Origin: Bacteroidetes bacterium UBA6661
Lineage (GTDB): Bacteria > Bacteroidota > Bacteroidia > AKYH767-A > OLB10
Assembly: GCA_002455375.1 (NCBI GenBank)
Contig: DKKR01000059.1
Coordinates: 8,648 to 39,000, forward strand
Direction of reading: 5' to 3'
DNA: 30,353 nt
Shown here: piece after piece, positions 8,066-16,249 of the stretch
Layout: the number at the start of each line of letters is the position of its first letter
How positions within the stretch are numbered: position 1 is the stretch's first letter
Program-made: the position numbers and the translations under genes
The notes under the pieces: model-generated
What the model saw: only the letters and a program-made list of their open reading frames with translations
Told to the model about the DNA's origin: nothing
The model's database searches: none

Positions 8066-9085
8066 ATGAAATTAGTAACCTATCAAAGTCAGCGTAAAAC
8101 AGCATTAGGAATCTTGCTTAATGATAAAGTTTATAATCTTAATGAATTGTCACAACGTAAAGGAAAAACGGTGTTGCCCGACAATATGCGTGATTTTTTA
8201 GCCGGAGAACAGCCCTTGATGGAAACTGCCATGGAGTTGAGTCAATGGCTTTCCGGAGGCAATGCAGATGTTGACGGACTCTCTGTGGCAAATGTAAATT
8301 TACTAGCACCGGTGCCTAATCCAACATCCTGTCGCGATGGATATGCTTTCAGGCAACATGTTGAGGCGGCAAGGCGCAACAGACGTGTGGAAATGATTCC
8401 TGAATTTGATCAGTACCCGATTTTTTATTTTACCAATCACAATGCTATTCAAGGTCCCGGAGATATTTTTTGCATGCCCGATCATTTTGAACAACTCGAC
8501 TTCGAACTTGAAGCTGCTATTGTCATTGGTCGCAAGGGTATTAATGTAAAAGCAAAAGATGCTGATAGCTACATTGCCGGTTATATGATTATGAACGACA
8601 TGAGTGCACGTAAGCTTCAGATGGAAGAGATGAAACTTAACTTAGGCCCGGCAAAAGGAAAGGATTTTTCTACTGTTATTGGTCCTTATTTAGTAACTCC
8701 CGATGAACTTGCATCATTTAAGACCAATGCAAAAAACGGGCACACAGGAAATAATTACAATCTGAAAATGACTTGTAAGGTTAATGGCATTCAGGTGTCC
8801 GAAGGTAATGTAGGAAGTATGGATTGGACATTTGCAGAAATTATTGAACGTTGTGCATATGGTGTAAACATTCTTCCAGGTGATGTTATTGGTAGTGGTA
8901 CGGTTGGTACAGGTTGTTTCTTAGAGTTGAACGGAACAGGTTTATTGAATAATCCTGACTATAAACCACAATGGCTAAAGGAAGGCGATACAGTTGAGAT
9001 GGAAATTACAGGCCTTGGAGTGCTGTCAAATACCATCAGAAAAATGGATTCTGATTTTTCAATATTTGCATTGAAGAAGATGTAA
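8066..9085 (+). CDS. Fumarylacetoacetate hydrolase family protein
   Basis: A 339-residue enzyme of the FAH superfamily, which cleaves or isomerises acylpyruvate-type compounds using a divalent metal. Metal-ligand candidates are visible as the acidic cluster DFELEAA (Glu147, Glu149) and Asp178 in MIMNDMSAR. Other family segments are RDGYAFRQHV, GPAKGKDFSTVIGPYLVTPDEL, the LPGDVIGSGTVGTGCFLE turn and KEGDTVEMEITGLGVLSNTI. The extended chain and the RDGYAFRQHVEAAR segment point to the larger fumarylacetoacetase-like branch, as in tyrosine or aromatic-acid breakdown, but no pathway partner is adjacent and the substrate cannot be read from sequence. The gene stands alone on its strand, with its own promoter upstream and the convergent isobutyryl-CoA mutase gene downstream. 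Confidence 0.9.
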   Translation: MKLVTYQSQRKTALGILLNDKVYNLNELSQRKGKTVLPDNMRDFLAGEQPLMETAMELSQWLSGGNADVDGLSVANVNLLAPVPNPTSCRDGYAFRQHVEAARRNRRVEMIPEFDQYPIFYFTNHNAIQGPGDIFCMPDHFEQLDFELEAAIVIGRKGINVKAKDADSYIAGYMIMNDMSARKLQMEEMKLNLGPAKGKDFSTVIGPYLVTPDELASFKTNAKNGHTGNNYNLKMTCKVNGIQVSEGNVGSMDWTFAEIIERCAYGVNILPGDVIGSGTVGTGCFLELNGTGLLNNPDYKPQWLKEGDTVEMEITGLGVLSNTIRKMDSDFSIFALKKM

Positions 9086-9102
9086 GGGGCTATGCGAATA
9101 GT

Positions 9103-9127
9103 GAAGTATTATTTGATGTAATATTTC
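9103..9127. terminator. Weak hairpin between convergent genes
   Basis: GAAGTATTA and TAATATTTC can pair with one G-T wobble, around a seven-base loop, between the FAH gene (ends 9085) and the mutase gene (ends 9148). It is AT-rich and lacks a strong T tract, so it is a poor terminator candidate. Confidence 0.25.
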
Positions 9128-9147
9128 TATTAAATTAAAATCGTTAT

Positions 9148-12100
9148 TTACATATTCCTCCTGTACTGTCCGCCTACTTCAAACAATGCATTGGTGATTT
9201 GTCCTAAAGAGCAATACTTACTTACTTCCATCAACTTCTCAAACATATTTTGATTATGGATGGCGGTGAGTTGTAAGTCGTGTAGCATTTCAGGTGCTGT
9301 TGATGCATAACGTGCATGCAGATTTTTTAATGTAGTAATCTGTTGTTGCTTTTCTTCCTCTGTGGCACGAATCACTTCTTTAGGTAAAATGGTAGGAGAT
9401 CCTTTACTGGATAAAAATGTGTTGACACCGATTATCGGATAAGCACCGGTGTGCTTTAACGATTCGTAGTAAAGACTTTCTTCCTGAATTTTTCCACGCT
9501 GATACATTGTTTCCATCGCACCCAGTACTCCACCACGTTCTGTTATACGGTCAAACTCTGACAGCACGGCTTCTTCTACCAGATCGGTTAATTCTTCAAT
9601 GATAAATGAACCTTGCAAAGGATTTTCGTTTTTGGCAAGACCCAATTCGCGGTTGATGATAAGTTGTATTGCCATAGCCCTGCGCACACTTTCTTCTGTA
9701 GGTGTGGTAATAGCTTCATCATAAGCATTGGTGTGAAGGGAGTTGCAGTTGTCGTAAATAGCATACAAAGCCTGCAGTGTTGTTCTGATGTCGTTGAAGT
9801 CAATTTCCTGCGCATGCAAACTTCTTCCCGAAGTTTGAATATGATATTTGAGCATCTGCGAGCGTTCATTGGCTTTGTATTTTAGTTTCATCGCTTTAGC
9901 CCAAATACGCCTAGCCACACGTCCGATAACAGAATATTCAGGGTCAATGCCATTGGAGAAAAAGAAAGAAAGGTTGGGCGCAAAAGAGTTGATGTCCATG
10001 CCGCGACTTAAATAGTACTCCACATAAGTAAAGCCATTACTCAATGTAAAAGCAAGTTGCGAAATAGGATTGGCACCTGCTTCGGCAATATGGTAACCGC
10101 TTATGGAAACAGAATAAAAATTACGGATAGCCTTGTCAATAAAATATTGTTGCATGTCGCCCATCAGCCTCAGAGAAAATTCTGTAGAGAAAATGCAAGT
10201 GTTTTGTGCCTGATCTTCCTTCAGAATATCGGCCTGAACTGTGCCGCGCACTTGTTTCAGCGTGTCGGTTTTTATTTTATCGTAAACATCTTTTGGAAGT
10301 ACTTTGTCACCGGTGATTCCAAGCAGCATGAGGCCAAGCGAGTTGTTTCCTTCAGGAATATCGTAGTTGTATTCAGGTCTGCTTGATTTATTTTTTGAAA
10401 ATTCGTCAGTAATTTTTTTCTCAACTTCCTTTTCTAATCCGTTTTGTCTGATATAAATTTCGCATTGCTGATCAATAGCTGCATTCATAAAATAGGCTGC
10501 AATGATTGAAGCAGGACCATTAATGGTCATTGATACTGAAGTGGCCGGGTCGCAAAGATTAAATCCACTGTAAAGCTTTTTTGCATCATCAAGACAACAT
10601 ACACTAACACCACTGTTTCCTATTTTTCCATAAATGTCAGGGCGATGGTCAGGGTCATTGCCATAGAGTGTCACACTGTCGAAGGCAGTGCTAAGCCGTT
10701 TGGCAGGCATGCCTAAAGAAACATAATGGAAACGTTTGTTTGTTCGCTCGGGACATCCTTCGCCAGCAAACATTCTTGTTGGGTCTTCGCCTTCGCGTTT
10801 AAAACGAAATACACCTGCAGTAAACGGAAATTCACCCGGAACATTTTCCTGCAAAATCCATTTCAGCAAATCGCCCCAGGCTTTGTATTTCGGAAAAGCT
10901 ACCTTAGGTATTTTGTTATGCGAAAGTGATTCGTCAAAAGTTTTAATTTTTAAAACTTTATCACGCACTTTAAATTCGTAATAATCTTTGCTATACTCTG
11001 CTGTTTTAGCAGGAAAATCTTCAAGAAGTTTTTTGTTGTTACCATCAAAACTTCTTTCAAGTATATCATATTGCTTCTTCAGTTCTTCAGCCGCTGCACC
11101 TTTTATTATTTGCATGCTTTCGTAAAGAGAATAAAGCTTCTGCGCAAGTTCACTTTGTTCTTCAACCCACCGATCGTAATGACGGTTGTTTTCTGAAATT
11201 TCAGAAAGATATCGTGTTCGATGCGGAGGAATGATAAACACTTTTTCACTCATCTCTTCCGTGGTGTGATAATCGCTTTTTAAGTCTGCTCCGGTTTTTG
11301 CTGTAATGGTATTCATCACCGACTTGTATAGTTGGTTCATGCCCGGATCGTTAAACTGCGATGCAATTGTTCCGAAAACAGGTACTTTATCATCAGCAAT
11401 ATCAAACAGCTTGTGATTACGTTTGTATTGTTTTTTTACATCACGCAATGCATCCATGGCCCCGCGTTTGTCAAATTTGTTTAATGCAATGAGGTCGGCA
11501 AAATCAAGCATGTCAATTTTTTCCAACTGTGTTGCCGCACCATATTCTGGCGTCATTACATACAAACTCACATCGCTATGTTCGGTAATTTCAGTATCAC
11601 TTTGTCCAATACCGGAAGTTTCAAGAATAATCAGATCGAACTGTGCAGCTTTTACAATATCCAATGCTTCCTGAACATAACGGCTCAATGCAAGATTGCT
11701 TTGACGTGTAGCCAGTGAGCGCATATACACTCTTGAATTACGAATGCTGTTCATTCTAATGCGGTCACCAAGCAATGCACCACCGGTTTTACGTTTACTT
11801 GGGTCAATAGAAATGATGGCAATATTTTTATCTTTAAACTCCAATAGAAATCTTCTTACCAATTCATCAACAATAGATGATTTACCTGCACCACCTGTTC
11901 CTGTAATTCCTAACACCGGACTTTGTTTGGCTTTGTTTGAGATAGAAGTAGTAATTTCAGGATATAGTTTTTCAAATTCTGAATGATTATTTTCTGCACA
12001 AGAAATAAGTCTTGCAATGGCTTTGGAATTTTTCTTGGTCAGCTCTTTTATTTCTCCATTTAGATTTACTCCTGTGGCAAAATCACATTTTTGGAGCATA

Positions 12101-12513
12101 TCATTAATCATGCCTTGTAAGCCCATAGCACGTCCGTCATCAGGATGATAAATACGTGCAATACCATAGTCCTGAAGTTCGCTGATTTCTTCAGGTAATA
12201 TAGTGCCACCACCGCCACCAAATATTTTTATATGCCCACAGCCTCTTTCTTTCAATAAGTCATACATGTATTTAAAATATTCCATGTGTCCGCCCTGATA
12301 GCTAGTCATAGCAATAGCATTGGCATCTTCCTGAATGGCACATTCCACCACTTCTTGTGCGCTTCTGTCGTGTCCAAGGTGAATAACCTCTGCACCACTT
12401 GACTGAATGATTCTGCGCATGATGTTGATGGCGGCATCATGCCCATCAAACAACGAAGCGGCTGTTACAATACGGATTTTATGTTTCGGGGTATAAATTT
12501 TTGACTCCTGCAT
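9148..12513 (-). CDS. icmF: Fused isobutyryl-CoA mutase (B12 domain, G-protein chaperone, mutase)
   Basis: Interconverts isobutyryl-CoA and n-butyryl-CoA with adenosylcobalamin, linking valine-type and straight-chain acyl-CoA metabolism. Using the chosen ATG at 12513 the chain has 1121 residues. It begins with a B12-binding domain ([21 protein letters not shown]), then a MeaI-type GTPase (P-loop GTGGAGKSS at about 205-213, [29 protein letters not shown]), then a mutase barrel. Two substrate-pocket residues separate this class from methylmalonyl-CoA mutase. The segment TRMFAGEG has Phe at about 582 where the mutase for methylmalonyl has Tyr, and AQNTCIF has Gln at about 770 where that enzyme has Arg. 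Both are of the isobutyryl type. An ATG 11 codons further upstream (12546) is in frame, but the -7 box lies right beside it, so a transcript should begin after it. The gene follows the lipoamide dehydrogenase gene on the same strand but has its own promoter. Confidence 0.93.
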   Translation of the reverse strand: MQESKIYTPKHKIRIVTAASLFDGHDAAINIMRRIIQSSGAEVIHLGHDRSAQEVVECAIQEDANAIAMTSYQGGHMEYFKYMYDLLKERGCGHIKIFGGGGGTILPEEISELQDYGIARIYHPDDGRAMGLQGMINDMLQKCDFATGVNLNGEIKELTKKNSKAIARLISCAENNHSEFEKLYPEITTSISNKAKQSPVLGITGTGGAGKSSIVDELVRRFLLEFKDKNIAIISIDPSKRKTGGALLGDRIRMNSIRNSRVYMRSLATRQSNLALSRYVQEALDIVKAAQFDLIILETSGIGQSDTEITEHSDVSLYVMTPEYGAATQLEKIDMLDFADLIALNKFDKRGAMDALRDVKKQYKRNHKLFDIADDKVPVFGTIASQFNDPGMNQLYKSVMNTITAKTGADLKSDYHTTEEMSEKVFIIPPHRTRYLSEISENNRHYDRWVEEQSELAQKLYSLYESMQIIKGAAAEELKKQYDILERSFDGNNKKLLEDFPAKTAEYSKDYYEFKVRDKVLKIKTFDESLSHNKIPKVAFPKYKAWGDLLKWILQENVPGEFPFTAGVFRFKREGEDPTRMFAGEGCPERTNKRFHYVSLGMPAKRLSTAFDSVTLYGNDPDHRPDIYGKIGNSGVSVCCLDDAKKLYSGFNLCDPATSVSMTINGPASIIAAYFMNAAIDQQCEIYIRQNGLEKEVEKKITDEFSKNKSSRPEYNYDIPEGNNSLGLMLLGITGDKVLPKDVYDKIKTDTLKQVRGTVQADILKEDQAQNTCIFSTEFSLRLMGDMQQYFIDKAIRNFYSVSISGYHIAEAGANPISQLAFTLSNGFTYVEYYLSRGMDINSFAPNLSFFFSNGIDPEYSVIGRVARRIWAKAMKLKYKANERSQMLKYHIQTSGRSLHAQEIDFNDIRTTLQALYAIYDNCNSLHTNAYDEAITTPTEESVRRAMAIQLIINRELGLAKNENPLQGSFIIEELTDLVEEAVLSEFDRITERGGVLGAMETMYQRGKIQEESLYYESLKHTGAYPIIGVNTFLSSKGSPTILPKEVIRATEEEKQQQITTLKNLHARYASTAPEMLHDLQLTAIHNQNMFEKLMEVSKYCSLGQITNALFEVGGQYRRNM

Positions 12514-12534
12514 ATCAGAATTACCTTTGTGCTG

Positions 12535-12565
12535 CAAATTTAGCATTTACAGCGTAAGCAGGAAA
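12535..12565 (-). promoter_or_regulatory. Promoter of icmF
   Basis: On the minus strand TTTC (12565-12562) is followed after 19 bases by TAAATTTG (12542-12535). That is one mismatch in the -33 element, a perfect -7 element and exact consensus spacing. Transcription would start near 12530, downstream of the upper in-frame ATG, which fixes the start of icmF at 12513. Confidence 0.5.
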
Positions 12566-12587
12566 GGGGAGGATGCAGTTATCTAAT

Positions 12588-12606
12588 AAGCATGAAAAAC
12601 ATGCTT
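12588..12606 (-). terminator. Hairpin downstream of lpdA
   Basis: AAGCATG and CATGCTT form a perfect 7-bp stem around a five-base loop, 54 bases past the lpdA stop and before the icmF promoter. On the minus strand no real T run follows, so it may be a weak terminator or an operator-like site. Confidence 0.35.
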
Positions 12607-12659
12607 TTGATTGATTTAGAAACTAAGAAAAAGTTGTTGGGTAACAACAAAGGTCATTT

Positions 12660-14048
12660 TTACAAATGTATAACCTCATTATAGGCAGCAGCGGCAGCTT
12701 CCATAATAGCCTCGCTCATGGTTGGATGCGGATGGACAGCCTTGATTATTTCATGACCTGTTGTTTCTAATTTACGAGCCAACACCAATTCTGCAATCAT
12801 TTCTGTAACATTGGCACCGATTAAATGTGCACCAAGCAACTCACCATACTTTTCGTCAAAAATAAGTTTAACGAAACCATCACTTTGTCCTCCGGCTTTT
12901 GCTTTTCCTGAAGCACTGAATGGAAATTTACCAACTTTTATTCCAATGCCTGCATCTTTTGCAGCTTTTTCTGTCATGCCCACAGAGGCAATTTCAGGAG
13001 TGCAATAAGTACATCCGGGAATATTATTGTAATCGAGAGGCTGAGGATGATGTCCTGCAATTTTTTCAACACAGATAATTCCTTCTGCAGATGCCACATG
13101 TGCCAGTGCCTGACCTTTTACAATATCACCTATAGCGTAAATGCCAGGTATGTTGGTCTGATAGAAATCGTTCACCACAACCTTACCTTTATCGGTAATG
13201 ATGCCACACTCTTCAAGACCTATGTTTTCAATATTAGTTGTAATACCTACTGCAGAAAGTACTTTCTCGCAGGTAATCACAGATTCGCCTTTTGCCGATT
13301 TAATTTTTACACTGCATGTTCCGCCACTTACTGTAACTGATTCAACAGAGCTGTTTGTCATTATTTCAATGCCAACTTTTTTCAAGGAGCGTTCTAATTG
13401 CTTGCTCACTTCTTCGTCCTCTACAGGAACAATATTCGGCATAAACTCTACCACTGTAACTTTTGTGCCCATAGCATTATAGAAGTAGGCAAACTCAACA
13501 CCAATAGCACCTGAGCCTACAACTACCATTGATTTGGGTTGCTCGGGCAGACTCATAGCTTCGCGATAGCCAATTATGTTTTTACCATCTTGCTTCAGGT
13601 TGGGCAACTCGCGCGAACGTGCTCCTGTTGCAAGTATAATGTGCGCTGCTGTGTATGTTTTTTTGCTGCCATCAGCTGCGGTAACTTCTACACTTTTTCC
13701 CGACTTTACTTTCCCAAAACCATTGATGACTTCTATTTTATTTTTTTTCATCAAAAACTGAACACCTTTACTCATACCGTCAGCTACACCGCGACTTCTT
13801 TTTATGACAGCATTGAAGTCAGCCTTACCACCTTCAACAGTAATTCCATAATCGGAAGCATGGTTCAGGTATTCAAACACACTGGCGCTTTTGAGTAATG
13901 CCTTAGTAGGAATACAACCCCAGTTCAGACAAATACCACCTAAGTTTTCGCGCTCTACTATCGCTGTTTTAAGACCTAATTGCGATGCTCTGATTGCAGC
14001 TACATACCCTCCGGGGCCACTTCCTATGATGATTAAATCAAAATTCAT
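12660..14048 (-). CDS. lpdA: Dihydrolipoyl dehydrogenase (E3)
   Basis: This flavoprotein reoxidises the lipoyl group of 2-oxoacid dehydrogenase complexes (pyruvate, 2-oxoglutarate, branched-chain) or of the glycine cleavage system, passing electrons to NAD+. The 462 residues show the FAD-binding GSGPGG at 9-14, the redox disulfide in GGICLNWGCIPTK (Cys40 and Cys45), an NAD-binding VVVGSGAIGVEF at about 175-186, the second FAD segment IYAIGDIVKGQALAHVASAEG, and the catalytic pair His441 and Glu446 in HPHPTMSE. Length and motifs are complete. No E1 or E2 subunit is adjacent, so it may serve several complexes. Its neighbour icmF handles products of branched-chain oxoacid breakdown, which may or may not be meaningful. 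TATATTTT about 25 bases upstream is a one-mismatch -7 box. Confidence 0.97.
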   Translation of the reverse strand: MNFDLIIIGSGPGGYVAAIRASQLGLKTAIVERENLGGICLNWGCIPTKALLKSASVFEYLNHASDYGITVEGGKADFNAVIKRSRGVADGMSKGVQFLMKKNKIEVINGFGKVKSGKSVEVTAADGSKKTYTAAHIILATGARSRELPNLKQDGKNIIGYREAMSLPEQPKSMVVVGSGAIGVEFAYFYNAMGTKVTVVEFMPNIVPVEDEEVSKQLERSLKKVGIEIMTNSSVESVTVSGGTCSVKIKSAKGESVITCEKVLSAVGITTNIENIGLEECGIITDKGKVVVNDFYQTNIPGIYAIGDIVKGQALAHVASAEGIICVEKIAGHHPQPLDYNNIPGCTYCTPEIASVGMTEKAAKDAGIGIKVGKFPFSASGKAKAGGQSDGFVKLIFDEKYGELLGAHLIGANVTEMIAELVLARKLETTGHEIIKAVHPHPTMSEAIMEAAAAAYNEVIHL

Positions 14049-14174
14049 AATTGATGCTTTAATTTGCTGCTAAAATATAGCTTTTTAATGAATCTGCTAC
14101 CGGTCATTAACTTTGTTTCTTGTAATGTGTTTTTTACATATTGACTGAGTGGAGGTATCAAATAAAAATTATCA

Positions 14175-14645
14175 ATGAAAATAAGAATATTTAATATTGC
14201 CTTAGTTGTCCTGATGGGAATGTGGCAGCTAAGTATTGCACAAAACAATAAGAAAATGGAATATAATAAATTGACACCTCAGGAAGAAAAAGTGCTTTTG
14301 TTTAAAGCAACTGACAGACCTTTTACCGGAGATTATTATCTTAAAAAAGATGCAGGAACTTATGTATGCCGCAGATGTAATGCACCGCTTTACAAAAGTG
14401 CCGATAAATTTGAGGCACACTGTGGCTGGCCAAGTTTTGATGATGAAATAAAAGGCTCTGTAAAACGAATTCCTGATGCAGATGGTATGCGTACAGAAAT
14501 TGTTTGCAGTAATTGCGGAGGACATTTAGGTCATGTTTTTTTAGGCGAAGGATTTACAGCTAAAAATACCAGACACTGCGTTAATACCAGCTCATTGAAA
14601 TTTATTCCTGCAGGAGCACCACTACCCGAGGTAATTAAAAAGTAG
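14175..14645 (+). CDS. msrB: Exported peptide-methionine (R)-S-oxide reductase
   Basis: Reduces the R form of methionine sulfoxide in proteins, repairing oxidative damage. A signal peptide (MKIRIFNIALVVLMGMWQLSIA) precedes QNN, so this copy acts outside the cytoplasm. The domain of about 120 residues has four zinc-binding cysteines in CRRC (65, 68) and CSNC (111, 114) and the catalytic cysteine in RHCVNTSSLKF (Cys135). Cys83 in HCGWPSF is placed like the resolving cysteine of some family members. It is divergent from lpdA and ends five bases before the stop of the convergent secreted dehydrogenase gene. No MsrA domain is fused or adjacent. Confidence 0.95.
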   Translation: MKIRIFNIALVVLMGMWQLSIAQNNKKMEYNKLTPQEEKVLLFKATDRPFTGDYYLKKDAGTYVCRRCNAPLYKSADKFEAHCGWPSFDDEIKGSVKRIPDADGMRTEIVCSNCGGHLGHVFLGEGFTAKNTRHCVNTSSLKFIPAGAPLPEVIKK

Positions 14646-14650
14646 AAAGT

Positions 14651-16081
14651 TTATTTTATTACAGGTATTTTAATGTTGCGTGAAGCATTGCCACAAGTAA
14701 TGTTACTTAAATAAATTCCTGAGGTAAGGTCAATGGGAAGTTTGATTGTGTTGCTGCCTGATTTTAAACTCAATTTCCACGCTGCAATTAATACACCCTT
14801 TAAATCATAAAGTTGAACAGTAGCCTGATTGTTATTTTTAGAATTTAAATTCAGTTGAAGCGACTGTTCATTTTGATTGAAAAATACGTTAGCATAATTT
14901 AACTCATTACCATATTCAGTGATAGAAGTTGTGGTGTCTGTAACCTGATACACCTTCTGATTTACCAAATCTGCAATAAATAATTCACCGTTATCATCTT
15001 CGCCAAACGTGCTGAATGCACGTCCTAGAAATGTTCCTGCAACGGTAACGGCATTGCCGTTGTTTGGATCTAAGGTGTAAATTGTTCCATTGCAGAAGTC
15101 GGCAAAGAAATAATATCCATAAAGAGCGGGGTAGGCAGTGCCGCGATATACAAACCCGCCTGTAACAGAGCAGCCACCGGTAGCGGCATGGCTATATACA
15201 TGGACGGGCGAAACATAATTTCCTGTGCATCCTACAGTTGTGTTGTAGGTGACAAGACCTTCATAACAACGCCATCCGTAATTTTCACCACCTGTTGAAT
15301 TAGCCGGCTGAAAATCTATTTCTTCCCATATATCCTGACCCACATCGCCAATCCACATGTCATGTGTAAGTCTGTCGAAACTGAATTTCCAGGGGTTACG
15401 GAATCCACTTGCCCATATCTCATTTTTTATATTCATAACACCAAAAAAAGGATTGGTTGATGGAATAGTATATGCACCGGGTTGTGAGACATCTATCCTT
15501 AAAATCTTACCGAAATACATATTCATGTTTTGTGCTCTGTTACCCGGATCACCAACATCGCCACCATCACCAAGAGCAAGATATAAATAACCATCACTGC
15601 CGAATTTCAGGCAACCACCATTGTGGTTGGTGTAAGGTTGAGCTAAGGCAAATATAATTTCTGCACTTGCAGTGTCTGCAACATTTGGGTTAGCACTTCT
15701 TTTGTATCGGGCAAGCACACTGTTTCCATGTCCTGTCTTGTTGGTATAACAAACATAAAAGCAACTGTCAGTAGCATAGTTTGGACTAAAGGCTAAACCC
15801 AATAAACCCTGCTCGCCTGTATTGCTTAATGATGTTGGAGTAACTTTATTGTTTATGTCTAAAAACGGAACGGTGTCAACCACACCTCCGGGATTAATTA
15901 TATAAATATAACCTAATTGTGTTGCTGCATAAATTCTGCCATCGCCATTGGCAGCAAGTTCTGATGTCTTGCCATAAATGCCGTTTGCATATTCAACAAT
16001 ATTTACCTGTGGTTGTGCCCAAGTTTGACTAAAAGCAGCCATACTTAAAAGTAATAAAGAAGTTCTTGCGGAAGATTTCAT
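14651..16081 (-). CDS. Secreted PQQ-type sugar dehydrogenase-like beta-propeller with T9SS type A tail
   Basis: A 476-residue exported protein of the glucose/sorbosone dehydrogenase (Yli/HHIP-like) family. After the signal peptide (ending TWAQPQ) come the family hallmarks: GEQGLLGLAFSPNY, NHNGGCLKFGSDGYLYLALG with GDGGDVGDPGNRAQ, ASGFRNPWKFSFD, WIGDVGQDIWEEID and GENYGWRCYEG. Residues from about 385 to the end form a Por-secretion-type sorting domain (QLYDLKGVLIAAWKL, GIYLSNITCG), which would route it through the type IX system to the cell surface or medium. Enzyme activity on sugars is not proven by the sequence; many propellers of this family are uncharacterised. A TATATTTG box lies 23 bases upstream of the ATG. 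Confidence 0.88.
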   Translation of the reverse strand: MKSSARTSLLLLSMAAFSQTWAQPQVNIVEYANGIYGKTSELAANGDGRIYAATQLGYIYIINPGGVVDTVPFLDINNKVTPTSLSNTGEQGLLGLAFSPNYATDSCFYVCYTNKTGHGNSVLARYKRSANPNVADTASAEIIFALAQPYTNHNGGCLKFGSDGYLYLALGDGGDVGDPGNRAQNMNMYFGKILRIDVSQPGAYTIPSTNPFFGVMNIKNEIWASGFRNPWKFSFDRLTHDMWIGDVGQDIWEEIDFQPANSTGGENYGWRCYEGLVTYNTTVGCTGNYVSPVHVYSHAATGGCSVTGGFVYRGTAYPALYGYYFFADFCNGTIYTLDPNNGNAVTVAGTFLGRAFSTFGEDDNGELFIADLVNQKVYQVTDTTTSITEYGNELNYANVFFNQNEQSLQLNLNSKNNNQATVQLYDLKGVLIAAWKLSLKSGSNTIKLPIDLTSGIYLSNITCGNASRNIKIPVIK

Positions 16082-16103
16082 TAATAGTGTTTTAAAGGAA
16101 GAG

Positions 16104-16111
16104 CAAATATA
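16104..16111 (-). promoter_or_regulatory. -7 promoter box for the secreted dehydrogenase-like gene
   Basis: The minus strand reads TATATTTG, a full match to TAnnTTTG, 23 bases before the ATG at 16081. No clear -33 element. Confidence 0.36.
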
Positions 16112-16184
16112 GTTCTTGCGCTAAGACCTATTTGTAGTAAAATGGTAAGTTTAATGAAAATTTGTTCATAGCTTTTTCTTGAAC

Positions 16185-16214
16185 AAAAAATGCCGACAAT
16201 AGTCAGCATTTTTT
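16185..16214 (-). terminator. Terminator after the T9SS type B cargo gene
   Basis: ATGCCGAC and GTCAGCAT form an 8-bp stem with one mismatch and a four-base loop, flanked by six A on one side and six T on the other. It lies 36 bases past the stop of the gene ending at 16250. The flanks would allow it to work in both directions. Confidence 0.65.
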
Positions 16215-16249
16215 GTTTTGGAGAATAATTTTTTATCTAAAACGCAATG

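Noticed and set aside
9148..12513. Methylmalonyl-CoA mutase
   Set aside because: The domain fusion and the Phe and Gln pocket residues are of the isobutyryl-CoA mutase type.
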